A stretch of DNA of 64,000 nt from an uncultured Acetatifactor sp. GTDB lineage: Bacteria; Bacillota; Clostridia; Lachnospirales; Lachnospiraceae. Below the pieces are notes generated by a model. It worked only from the letters and a program-made list of their open reading frames with translations. It was not told where the DNA came from and searched no databases. Position numbers and translations under genes: made by a program. Positions 8,283 to 15,844 of this stretch are shown here, one piece after another; the first letter of the stretch is position 1, and every line of letters begins with the position of its first letter. Where the stretch lies: contig CAKSAM010000005.1 of NCBI GenBank assembly GCA_934436245.1, forward strand, positions 59,405-123,404. The letters are read 5' to 3'.

Positions 8283-9272
8283 TCAGCCCAGGATTTCATC
8301 AATTCTGTGCCTTTCTTCTTCGCTGAATGCAGCAGCATGTACAATACCAATGTTATCCAAAATCTGAGAGGGTCTGGATGCTCCGATCAGAACACTGGTG
8401 ATATCTCCGTCCCGTAGGATCCAGGACAATGCCATCTGTGCCAGCGTCTGTCCTCTCTGAGCTGCCAATTCATTCAGGGCACGGATTTTCTTCAATGTCT
8501 CTTCCACAATAGCGGTCTCTTTCAAAAATCTGCCGTCGGTACGGATACGGCTGTCCTCAGGAATTCCATGGAGATAGCGGTCTGTCAGGAGTCCCTGTGC
8601 CAGAGGGCTGAATGTAATGATTCCGATGCCGTGAGCCGCTGCATAATCTTTCAATCCATCCTTCTCGATATCTCTCACAAACATGGAATATTTTCTCTGA
8701 TTAATAATGAAAGGCGTTCCCAGCTCTTTGAACAGCTCGGCTGCTGCAATGGTCTGTTCTTTATTGTAGTTGGAAATTCCCACATATAATGCTTTGCCGG
8801 ATCTGACAATGCCGTCCAATGCCCGTACAGTCTCCTCCAACGGCGTATTGGAATCCGGTCTGTGATGGTAATAAATATCCACATAATCCAGCCCCATACG
8901 CTTCAGGCTCTGATCCAGACTGGCTACCAGATATTTCTTGCTGCCCCAGTTGCCGTAAGGGCCGGGCCACATATCGTAACCAGCCTTCGTGGAAATGATC
9001 AGTTCATCACGATACCTTCCCAGTCCTTTTGCAAGGATCCGTCCAAAATTCTCCTCAGCGCTGCCCGGTACCGGTCCATAATTATTTGCCAGATCAAAAT
9101 GTGTAATGCCATGATCAAATGCTGTATGACACATGTCCTGCATATTGTCAAAATTACCGTTGGAGCCGAAATTATGCCACAATCCCAGAGATACTGCCGG
9201 GAGCAGTAATCCGCTGGCGCCGCAGCGATTGTACTTCATTTCTTCATATCTTTTTTCATCTGCCTGATACAT
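8283..9272 (-). CDS. Aldo/keto reductase, YghZ-like
   Basis: NAD(P)H-dependent carbonyl reductase of the TIM-barrel AKR superfamily. The catalytic Asp and Tyr are in FDLANNYG (about residues 60-67), the Lys in STKAG and the His in YYHHRP. The cofactor phosphate region near VLIGASRPSQI is present. Sequence such as YDMWPGPYGNWGSKKYL is typical of the YghZ/AKR14 branch, whose characterised members reduce L-glyceraldehyde 3-phosphate and methylglyoxal; assignment to that substrate is inference. It is 329 residues, full length. GGAGG precedes the ATG. It is probably monocistronic. Confidence 0.9.
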   Translation of the reverse strand: MYQADEKRYEEMKYNRCGASGLLLPAVSLGLWHNFGSNGNFDNMQDMCHTAFDHGITHFDLANNYGPVPGSAEENFGRILAKGLGRYRDELIISTKAGYDMWPGPYGNWGSKKYLVASLDQSLKRMGLDYVDIYYHHRPDSNTPLEETVRALDGIVRSGKALYVGISNYNKEQTIAAAELFKELGTPFIINQRKYSMFVRDIEKDGLKDYAAAHGIGIITFSPLAQGLLTDRYLHGIPEDSRIRTDGRFLKETAIVEETLKKIRALNELAAQRGQTLAQMALSWILRDGDITSVLIGASRPSQILDNIGIVHAAAFSEEERHRIDEILG

Positions 9273-9337
9273 TTAAATACCTCCGTCTTTCCGAAAGAAA
9301 ATTATATTTTATAGAATAGAGTGCAATATCTTACAAA

Positions 9338-10732
9338 TCACCTCTTACGTCCCACGATCTTCAGGCGGCTGAAAAACAGGTAATACACAATAAAAGCGAT
9401 ACTGGTCACCGTCCAGGTCAGCGGATAGCTGAATACAATGGTGAGAATGTCATTTTTCAAAGGTACGGCTGTCAAGATCCATACCACGCGCAGTGCGCAG
9501 ATCCCCAGGCAGCATATGATCATGGGAAGCCAGCTGTCTCCGATACCGCGCAGAGTACCGGACAAAATCTCAATGGCAATATAGGTAAAATATGTAGGTA
9601 CCAAAAAGTGTAGAATCTGTTCTCCGATCATTACCACCTGTGCATCCGTGGTAAACAGTTGATAACAGATCGATGCATAATTATAGAGGATCACAGACAA
9701 CAGTACGGTTGCCCCGGCTGTAATTCCCATACAGGTGCGGACGCCCTTGTGTACACGGTCCATTTTGCCTGCGCCGTAATTCTGTCCCACAAAGGTAGTG
9801 ATCGATATACCAAAGGCATTGACGATCATCCAGAACAGGCTGTCGATCTTGCTGTAGGCTGTCCATGCCGCTACCGTATCTGTTCCCAATGCATTCACAC
9901 TGGACTGGATCAGAATATTGGACGATGTATACATCACCGACTGTAATCCTGCCGGGAGTCCGATCCGGATGATCCGGCGGAACATCCGTCCATCAAAGCG
10001 GATCTTTTTCAGTTCCAGGCGGTGCATGTCTTTCGTGCGCATCAACACCCACAATACCAGTACCGCACTGAGAGCCTGAGATAAAATTGTTGCCAGTGCG
10101 GCTCCAGCCACACCCATATGCAGTCCGATGACAAATGCAATATCTAGCACAATATTTGTCAGGCAGCTGGCGATCAGGAAATATAACGGTCTCTTGGAAT
10201 CTCCCACAGCCCGTAGGATACCTGCTCCCATGTTGTAGATCAGGTTCCCGATGACTCCCAGAAAATAGATGCGGATATAGGTTGTCGCCAATCCCAAAAT
10301 ATCCTCAGGTGTAGACATTGCACGTAGTGCCCATGGTGCCGCCGTAATACCCACGATCATCATGCCGATCCCCGCCACCAGGCTGAAGGCAATAGAGGTG
10401 TGTACGGCATAGCCTACCATCTCCGCCCGCTTTGCTCCGTAATACTGGGAGATAATGACCGTGGCGCCACTGGACAGTCCCACGAAGAATCCCACCAGCA
10501 GCTGGATCAGCGTACCGGTACCACCGCCTACCGCCGACAAGGCTTCTTTTCCCACAAAACGTCCTACGATCACCGCATCGGCCGCATTGTATAACTGTTG
10601 GAAAAAGGTTCCGAACAAAATCGGGAAAAAGAACAGGAGCAGCTGCTGCCAGATGACTCCCGTTACGATCTTGTTCTCTTTCCCTATAACATTTTCTGTC
10701 TGCTTTTGTGTTTTCGTTGCATTTTCTTCCAT
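9338..10732 (-). CDS. MATE family multidrug/toxin efflux transporter
   Basis: Cation-coupled exporter with twelve predicted helices in two homologous halves. Recognisable segments are IWQQLLLFFFPILFGTFFQQLYNAADAVIVGRFVG in the first helices and PAGLQSVMYTSSNILIQ opening the second half. The ATG at 10732 is preferred over the one at 10741 because AAAGGG is then 10 bases upstream. The length of 464 residues is normal. It is the first of four MATE genes in the window (others at 51855, 56330 and the right edge). The substrate is unknown. Confidence 0.92.
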   Translation of the reverse strand: MEENATKTQKQTENVIGKENKIVTGVIWQQLLLFFFPILFGTFFQQLYNAADAVIVGRFVGKEALSAVGGGTGTLIQLLVGFFVGLSSGATVIISQYYGAKRAEMVGYAVHTSIAFSLVAGIGMMIVGITAAPWALRAMSTPEDILGLATTYIRIYFLGVIGNLIYNMGAGILRAVGDSKRPLYFLIASCLTNIVLDIAFVIGLHMGVAGAALATILSQALSAVLVLWVLMRTKDMHRLELKKIRFDGRMFRRIIRIGLPAGLQSVMYTSSNILIQSSVNALGTDTVAAWTAYSKIDSLFWMIVNAFGISITTFVGQNYGAGKMDRVHKGVRTCMGITAGATVLLSVILYNYASICYQLFTTDAQVVMIGEQILHFLVPTYFTYIAIEILSGTLRGIGDSWLPMIICCLGICALRVVWILTAVPLKNDILTIVFSYPLTWTVTSIAFIVYYLFFSRLKIVGRKR

Positions 10733-10830
10733 ATAAATCATACCCTTTGAAAATCTGTACTTCTATGATGATAGTATCATTTCCACCAAACCTTTTCAAG
10801 AGGGCAGTCTTATCCACAATTCCGGGCAGG

Positions 10831-10897
10831 AAAATCCCCGGGTGGTGGAAGCACCCGGGGATCTTTGTCTGCACCCGGATGAGTCGCAGCATCCGGG
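10831..10897 (-). terminator. Intrinsic terminator with a second hairpin downstream of amt
   Basis: An 11-bp perfect stem ATCCCCGGGTG / CACCCGGGGAT at 10834-10862 is followed on the minus strand by a short U tract. A second hairpin (CCCGGATG / CATCCGGG) spans 10874-10897 just before it. Together they would end transcripts from the ammonium transporter gene. Confidence 0.7.
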
Positions 10898-10951
10898 CAC
10901 AGCACTCTGTATATACCAAATTGAGGGATTAGATAAAAGCTAAGTTATTTA

Positions 10952-11075
10952 CTCCATTCGCATATTGCGAAGCTTACGCTCCGCTTTTATGCTCATGTCG
11001 TAATCGGGTTATAAATCCCTTAAGCCACTCCCGTGCAAGCACGTCGTGTCTTAGGGATTATAACCCTGGCATTAT
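10952..11075 (-). repeat. R2 repeat family, partial copy (5' half) abutting the amt stop codon
   Basis: Read on the minus strand this starts AATGCCAGGGT at the amt stop codon and contains a long imperfect stem (arms near 11006-11024 and 11050-11067). It then has ATGAGCATAAAAG and ATATGCGAAT blocks shared with the full R2 copy at 63543-63805. The stem sequences differ from that copy but still pair. The 3' half of the element is missing. Confidence 0.6.
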
Positions 11076-12862
11076 TACTCGACATCTTGCAGAGCTGCGA
11101 AGTCTTCTTCGCCGGTACGGACTTTTACAACCTTGTCTACATTGTAGACGAAGATCTTGCCATCACCGATATGTCCGGTGTACAGAGCCTTCTTGGCAGC
11201 TTCGATCACGGTAGCTACGGGAATCTTGCTGACTACGACTTCAACCTTCACCTTAGGAAGCAGAGTCGCATCCATCTCAACTCCACGATACATCTCGCCG
11301 GCACCCTTCTGGATACCGCAACCCATAACCTGCGTCATGGTCATACCGGTAACACCCAGATCGTTCAGCGCCTTCTTCAATACTTCGAATCTTGCAAGCT
11401 TTGCGATAATGACTACTTTGTAAATACCGGTCGTTGTTGCTAACGGTGTACTTGCTACTTTGACAGAAACGTCCTTCTGGAAGTCAGTTGCCTTCTCATA
11501 ATCAGTTACACCCAGATCAGTGTTCTCATTGACATCCATAGTCATAGCGTTGGTATCCATAATACTGAATCCTGCATAAGCAGAAGGAAGGCCATGCTCA
11601 CAAGCATCCAGACCGATGATCTCTTCTTCCTGAGAAACACGAAGTCCGAATATTTTCTTAATTACCAGGAACGCAATCGTAATTGTTACAGCAGTCCATG
11701 CAGCGGTTGCAAACATTCCTAAGAGCTGAATTTCCAACTGTCTGAAACCACCACCGTAGAAAAGTCCTTTTCCTGCGATCTGGTTTGCACCAAAGGTAAT
11801 ACCGTCACCGATTCCTCTTGCAAATGCAGGAGCCGTATCGGTAGCAAACAGACCTACTGCAATCGTACCCCAGATACCGTTCAGGCAATGTACTGCAACT
11901 GCACCTACCGGGTCATCTACATGAATCTTGTTGTCTAAAAGCCATACACCAAATACTACTAATACTCCGGACACTACACCGATCACAATCGCGCCAAAAG
12001 CATCTACTACATCACAGGGAGCGGTAATTGCTACCAGACCTGCCAGAGAAGCATTTAGGCACATAGATACATCAGGTTTGCCATACTTGATCCAAGTAAA
12101 GATCATACATACTACAGTTGCCACAGAAGGAGCAATCGTGGTAGTTACAAATACTGCACCCAACTCATCAATAGAAGTTGCTGCCGCACCGTTGAAACCA
12201 TACCAGCCAAGCCACAGAATAAATACACCGAGACAGCCAATGGGAAGGTTATGTCCGGGAAACGCATTTACTTTGGTAACCTTACCATCCTTATCCTTCA
12301 CGAACTTACCGATACGAGGACCTACCATTGCTGCACCGATTAATGCACAGATACCGCCAACCATATGAATGCAGTTGGAACCGGCAAAATCATGGAAGCC
12401 CATCTGTGCCAGCCAGCCGCCGCCCCATGTCCAGTGTGCCTCAATAGGATAAATCAATGCGGAAATAATTCCGGAATATACACAATAGGACAGGAACTTG
12501 GTTCTCTCTGCCATGGCACCGGATACAATGGTTGCTGTGGTTGCACAGAACACCAGGTTGAACACGAAGTTAGACCAATCAAAGTTTGCATAATTGGTAA
12601 AAATATCAAATACGGGTTTCCCAATAAATCCAATCAAGTCTTCTCCCAAGAACAGGCCAAAACCGATCAGAATAAACATCACTGTACCGATACAGAAATC
12701 CATCAGATTCTTCATCAGGATATTACCGGCATTCTTGGCTCTGGTAAACCCGGTCTCCACCATTGCGAATCCGGCCTGCATCCAGAATACAAATGCTGCA
12801 CCGATCAGGAACCAGACGCCATACACTTCACTGGTGATTGCGCTCATAATTTCTTCTGTCAT
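11075..12862 (-). CDS. amt: Ammonium transporter fused to a C-terminal P-II domain
   Basis: Membrane channel for ammonium with its own regulatory domain. Residues 1 to about 415 are an Amt/Rh channel with eleven helices (FWMQAGFAMVETGFTRAKNAGNI; SGAMAERTKF; HWTWGGGWL; DFAGSNCIHMVGG). After a linker of about 60 residues, the last 110 residues are a P-II (GlnB/GlnK) domain (VTGMTMTQVMGCG; ALYTGHIGDGKIFVYNVDKVVKVRTGE). In the family, P-II blocks the channel in response to ATP/ADP and 2-oxoglutarate; here it is covalently attached. The T-loop TyrB uridylylation site is not obvious. The start at 12862 (AGGAGG, 595 residues) is chosen over the ORF start at 12910. The leader contains a promoter and attenuator-like hairpins. 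Confidence 0.95.
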   Translation of the reverse strand: MTEEIMSAITSEVYGVWFLIGAAFVFWMQAGFAMVETGFTRAKNAGNILMKNLMDFCIGTVMFILIGFGLFLGEDLIGFIGKPVFDIFTNYANFDWSNFVFNLVFCATTATIVSGAMAERTKFLSYCVYSGIISALIYPIEAHWTWGGGWLAQMGFHDFAGSNCIHMVGGICALIGAAMVGPRIGKFVKDKDGKVTKVNAFPGHNLPIGCLGVFILWLGWYGFNGAAATSIDELGAVFVTTTIAPSVATVVCMIFTWIKYGKPDVSMCLNASLAGLVAITAPCDVVDAFGAIVIGVVSGVLVVFGVWLLDNKIHVDDPVGAVAVHCLNGIWGTIAVGLFATDTAPAFARGIGDGITFGANQIAGKGLFYGGGFRQLEIQLLGMFATAAWTAVTITIAFLVIKKIFGLRVSQEEEIIGLDACEHGLPSAYAGFSIMDTNAMTMDVNENTDLGVTDYEKATDFQKDVSVKVASTPLATTTGIYKVVIIAKLARFEVLKKALNDLGVTGMTMTQVMGCGIQKGAGEMYRGVEMDATLLPKVKVEVVVSKIPVATVIEAAKKALYTGHIGDGKIFVYNVDKVVKVRTGEEDFAALQDVE

Positions 12863-13126
12863 AACATTTTCCTCCTCACTTTTCGTGAAATATCTTCCAC
12901 AATACTTCACCTATGTGCTGTGAGAATCACTCGTGTGATCTTCTCACGTAAAAAAATATGCGATACCATGGTCTCTCCTTCGAAGCCCCATTGCATCGCA
13001 TCCTTTGGGTATAGCAGTTAAACTGTTTTCCACATACCCTTACGCTATTTTTGTCCGGCCACGCGCGTTGTGATTCTTCCGAACAAAAAAGGCACTACAG
13101 TTTTTATTCTGTAGCGCCTTTGCTAT
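12863..13126 (-). promoter_or_regulatory. Structured amt leader with two terminator-like hairpins
   Basis: The predicted transcript runs about 260 nt before the amt start codon. It holds, in order on the RNA, a 10-bp hairpin with U6 (13085-13118), a GGGTAT/ATACCC hairpin (13007-13039), a long ATGCGAT/ATCGCAT hairpin with U7 (12950-13001) and a GTGAGAA/TTCTCAC hairpin (12920-12947). The first terminator begins only about 8 nt after the predicted start of transcription. This layout suggests antitermination, for example by an ANTAR-type regulator; no matching regulator is in the window. Confidence 0.55.
13085..13118 (-). terminator. Intrinsic terminator between the DUF3791-like gene and amt
   Basis: GGCGCTACAG / CTGTAGTGCC stem of 10 bp, loop of 8, then six U on the minus strand. 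It can end the DUF3990 operon, but it also lies downstream of the amt promoter at 13133-13161, so amt transcription must pass it. Confidence 0.85.
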
Positions 13127-13132
13127 GGTGAG

Positions 13133-13161
13133 AGTATAGCACCGTAGTTTTTAAGTGTCAA
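13133..13161 (-). promoter_or_regulatory. Sigma-A promoter of amt
   Basis: On the minus strand TTGACA (13156-13161), 17-base spacer and TATACT (13133-13138), close to consensus. The start of transcription is expected near 13126. Confidence 0.8.
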
Positions 13162-13187
13162 CTATATTTTTATAATTTCTTTTTTTT

Positions 13188-13658
13188 CTAAAATCCACCA
13201 TTTAGATAAGCTCTGGCTATCACATAGGATGGTTCATAAAATGCACTGCAATTGTAATCGTCAATCACATCACAAATATCATCGTTGTATACCCTTATAA
13301 TGCCATCCACATAATCCTCTTTGGATGTCATGGTATCCCTGATTAATCGCTGATATACTGCTCCCATATCGAGGGGCGTCGGAATGATTGCAGCCAGTTC
13401 TTTATCAACTGCTGTAATATCATAATCCCCACTCTCCAAGTGATACTCCCTAATCCAATCTTCCTCCACTTTCAACGGATTCTCACAATGCAATACGTTG
13501 GCACAGCTAAGCAGATGGTATAAGTTCTCTCTCCCGATTGCATTTACCACATATTTATTCTTCTGCTTAATATGTCTTGCGACTCTCTCTATCATATAAC
13601 ATACAAAATAGAGGTCATTGATTTCTATGTCTTCATCCGGGAAGTACTTATTTTTCAT
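13188..13658 (-). CDS. DUF3791-like protein, partner of the DUF3990 protein
   Basis: A 156-residue soluble protein of unknown function. Residues about 12-82 (NDLYFVCYMIERVARHIKQ ... YHLLSCANVLHCENP) resemble the small DUF3791 fold, with its Tyr/Ile-Glu helix and the ALHT-like NVLHC segment. The rest, rich in Asp and Tyr, is unassigned. The start codon overlaps the stop of the DUF3990 gene by 4 bases (ATGA), so the two are made together. DUF3791 and DUF3990 genes are known as neighbours in Firmicutes. A role as antidote or accessory of the ADP-ribosyltransferase-like partner is inference. Confidence 0.55.
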   Translation of the reverse strand: MKNKYFPDEDIEINDLYFVCYMIERVARHIKQKNKYVVNAIGRENLYHLLSCANVLHCENPLKVEEDWIREYHLESGDYDITAVDKELAAIIPTPLDMGAVYQRLIRDTMTSKEDYVDGIIRVYNDDICDVIDDYNCSAFYEPSYVIARAYLNGGF

Positions 13659-14116
13659 AACGTATCACTCCCCTCAAATGTTAGTGTATCCAATGCTTTC
13701 TCCGTACAGAATACAATCTGATGTGTCGGATAATTAAACTTTACCAATTCCCAAAAAGCTTGTCTCGATACTCTGCCATCCATAAATCCCTCCACAAAAT
13801 TCCAGATCTGGTCATCCGCCATAGGACCTTCCACAATATCATAATCGTGTTCGATGCCTCTCCTGCATTCGACGACAAAATCAAGCCATTCATCTGTCAT
13901 TTCTGCAAAGTGCAATGTTTTTAAGTCTACACCAGGAATGTATTCATATCTATTCACTACAGATGCACCTTTTCGTGTCAGTGCCCAACGCTTCGCCTGT
14001 TTTTCAAAGCCGGTACAATAAAAGCCATATCCAAAATCCTTATAGAAGCCATTCTGAAGAATACGCGGAACAGCCACTTCTACATTGCTTCCATGATATA
14101 TTATATTCTTGTCCAT
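13655..14116 (-). CDS. DUF3990 family protein, predicted ADP-ribosyltransferase fold
   Basis: A 153-residue soluble protein. The start MDKNIIYHGSNVEV followed by GFYKDFGYGFYCTGFEKQAKRWA is the DUF3990 signature: a YHGS strand with His, then a (D/K)FG.GFY.T segment, as in ADP-ribosyltransferase-like folds (NAD-binding H and Y motifs). DUF3990 has been grouped with ADP-ribosyltransferases in the comparative genomics literature; activity here is not shown. AGGAGG stands before the ATG. It forms an overlapping pair with the DUF3791-like gene, the layout of a toxin-antitoxin or conflict system. Confidence 0.75.
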   Translation of the reverse strand: MDKNIIYHGSNVEVAVPRILQNGFYKDFGYGFYCTGFEKQAKRWALTRKGASVVNRYEYIPGVDLKTLHFAEMTDEWLDFVVECRRGIEHDYDIVEGPMADDQIWNFVEGFMDGRVSRQAFWELVKFNYPTHQIVFCTEKALDTLTFEGSDTL

Positions 14117-14211
14117 CAGCAGCCTCCTATTCTTCTAAAATGCATGTTTGCTAAAATCTAACATCAGATTAACATCACCGGTCATAAATTTCAATCGTCA
14201 AATATTTGTAC

Positions 14212-15135
14212 TTACATTTCATGTATCAGTCGCTCGTATAATGTTCCTTCCCACATTACACTGTCTGCTCTGCGAAATCCCAGTTTTTCCGCCAAATGCA
14301 GAGAAATTTCATTTCCCGGCATCACCAGCATCTGCACCCGTTCGAAACCAAGTTCTTCTTTTCCGTATCGCAATAATGCCTGACATACTTCCGTTGCGTA
14401 CCCTTTCCCCTGCCAGGGAACACCGATGACAAACCCCAGTTCCGGATTCTCATAGCCTTCACGATTGGAAAAACCTGCTCTTCCTATTACCTGTCCGGTC
14501 AGCCGGTCACAGATTGTCCACACACCGTAATTGTAAAAATAATACATATTTTCCGTATAGTCCTTCAGATAGGCCTCTTCCTCCGCCCTGTCCGGATAAA
14601 GTCCTTCCGTATACCTTGTTATAGAAGGTTCTGCATAAATCTCATAGAAATCATTCAGATCCTCCACACCGGTCTCCCTGATGAGACACCTCTCTGTGGT
14701 CAGGATCTCCCAGGGAATGCCCACGTATCTGCGATAGACTTTTTCCAGATAATCAAAATCCAGTTCACTGATATTTTCACAGGCATACCGGACACCACTA
14801 AAATCCTGATCTCTGTTGTCCTCATGGAGCCAGACAAGCACCGGGCAGCCCTGCTCCAATAGTTCCTGTGCACGTTTTCCGTTATCTACGATCCAGAGTT
14901 TTCCCTGCCCGCTTTCATACCCGGACATCATGCTATCCCGGACGCTTTTCTCTTCGAAGCACTCTTTTCCCGACCCGTTTCTTTGTTGGGAAAATTCTCT
15001 TTCCTGTCTCTGTCTGCGAATCGCATCCAGCAGGGCGTGCATCTGCGCACCATATTTTTTACTGTAGCTTTTTCGTTCCTCGTCCGATGCACCTTCCGGA
15101 TATATTTCTATTGACACCTGCTTCAAAAAATCCAT
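14212..15135 (-). CDS. GNAT family N-acetyltransferase with an N-terminal extension
   Basis: The C-terminal half (from about residue 150, CLIRETGVEDLNDFYEIY) is a RimJ/RimL-type GNAT domain, with the acetyl-CoA loop seen as VPWQGKGYATEVCQALLRY and the final LAEKLGFRRADS. The first 145 residues are an unassigned domain with a Lys/Arg-rich helix (SYSKKYGAQMHALLDAIRR) and a segment LWIVDNGKRAQELLEQGCPVL that recalls a HAD-like or switch region. ATG at 15135 is chosen because GAGGAG is about 10 bases upstream; a TTG at 15144 is too close to it. The substrate is unknown. Confidence 0.82.
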   Translation of the reverse strand: MDFLKQVSIEIYPEGASDEERKSYSKKYGAQMHALLDAIRRQRQEREFSQQRNGSGKECFEEKSVRDSMMSGYESGQGKLWIVDNGKRAQELLEQGCPVLVWLHEDNRDQDFSGVRYACENISELDFDYLEKVYRRYVGIPWEILTTERCLIRETGVEDLNDFYEIYAEPSITRYTEGLYPDRAEEEAYLKDYTENMYYFYNYGVWTICDRLTGQVIGRAGFSNREGYENPELGFVIGVPWQGKGYATEVCQALLRYGKEELGFERVQMLVMPGNEISLHLAEKLGFRRADSVMWEGTLYERLIHEM

Positions 15136-15233
15136 CTGCAGCAATTCTCCTCTTTACGTTTTCCCGGGAATCCATTACAATAATATTTATATTTTATTCT
15201 ATTTCTGTTGAAAAAGGAAGAAAGGAAATTATT

Positions 15234-15761
15234 ATGGCAAAAAATCCTATTGTTACCATTACCATGAAAGACGGTGGTGTGATCAAATGTGCGCTTTATC
15301 CAGAAATTGCACCCGAATCCGTTAACAATTTTATCAGTCTGATCAACAAGCATTTCTATGACGGTCTGATCTTCCACCGTGTCATCCGCGGCTTCATGAT
15401 CCAGGGCGGATGTCCCGATGGCACCGGTATGGGCGGCCCCGGCTACAGCATCAAGGGTGAATTCGCTGCTAACGGCATAACTAACGATCTGAAGCACACC
15501 GAGGGTGTTCTGTCTATGGCAAGAGCTATGCATCCCGATTCCGCAGGCAGCCAGTTCTTCATCATACACAAGACAAGTCCTCATCTGGACGGTTCCTACG
15601 CTGCATTCGGTAAAGTCATCGAGGGTATGGATGTGGTAAATAAGATTGCTGAGACCCGCACCGATTACAGCGATCGTCCCCTGGAGGATCAGGTAATGGA
15701 AAGCGTTACCGTAGATACCTTCGGTGAGACCTATCCCGAACCCAACAAGCTGGACAGATAA
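15234..15761 (+). CDS. Peptidyl-prolyl cis-trans isomerase, cyclophilin type
   Basis: Protein-folding catalyst of the cyclophilin family, 175 residues with no signal peptide, so cytoplasmic. The core motifs FHRVIRGFMIQGGCPDGTGMGGPGY (split here as FHRVIRGFMIQGG and DGTGMGGPGY), SMARAM, SAGSQFFI and AAFGKVIEGMDVV are all present, including the catalytic Arg of FHRVI. The start at 15234 follows AAAGGAA; the longer open frame upstream overlaps the acetyltransferase and is rejected. A strong terminator follows. It is monocistronic. Confidence 0.95.
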   Translation: MAKNPIVTITMKDGGVIKCALYPEIAPESVNNFISLINKHFYDGLIFHRVIRGFMIQGGCPDGTGMGGPGYSIKGEFAANGITNDLKHTEGVLSMARAMHPDSAGSQFFIIHKTSPHLDGSYAAFGKVIEGMDVVNKIAETRTDYSDRPLEDQVMESVTVDTFGETYPEPNKLDR

Positions 15762-15775
15762 GATTTCAAAAAATA

Positions 15776-15819
15776 ACCTCCGGAAGTCAGATGTTCTCTG
15801 ACCTCCGGAGGTCTTTTTA
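15776..15819 (+). terminator. Intrinsic terminator after the cyclophilin gene
   Basis: A 16-bp stem (ACCTCCGGAAGTCAGA with TCTGACCTCCGGAGGT, one G-U pair), a loop of 5, then CTTTTTATTT. Confidence 0.92.
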
Positions 15820-15844
15820 TTTCTATGGTTTTCATATCTGTGGA

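Noticed and set aside
14868..15233. Long N-terminal extension of the cyclophilin
   Set aside because: The open frame overlaps the acetyltransferase gene on the other strand and its translation is not cyclophilin-like; the ATG at 15234 has a ribosome site.
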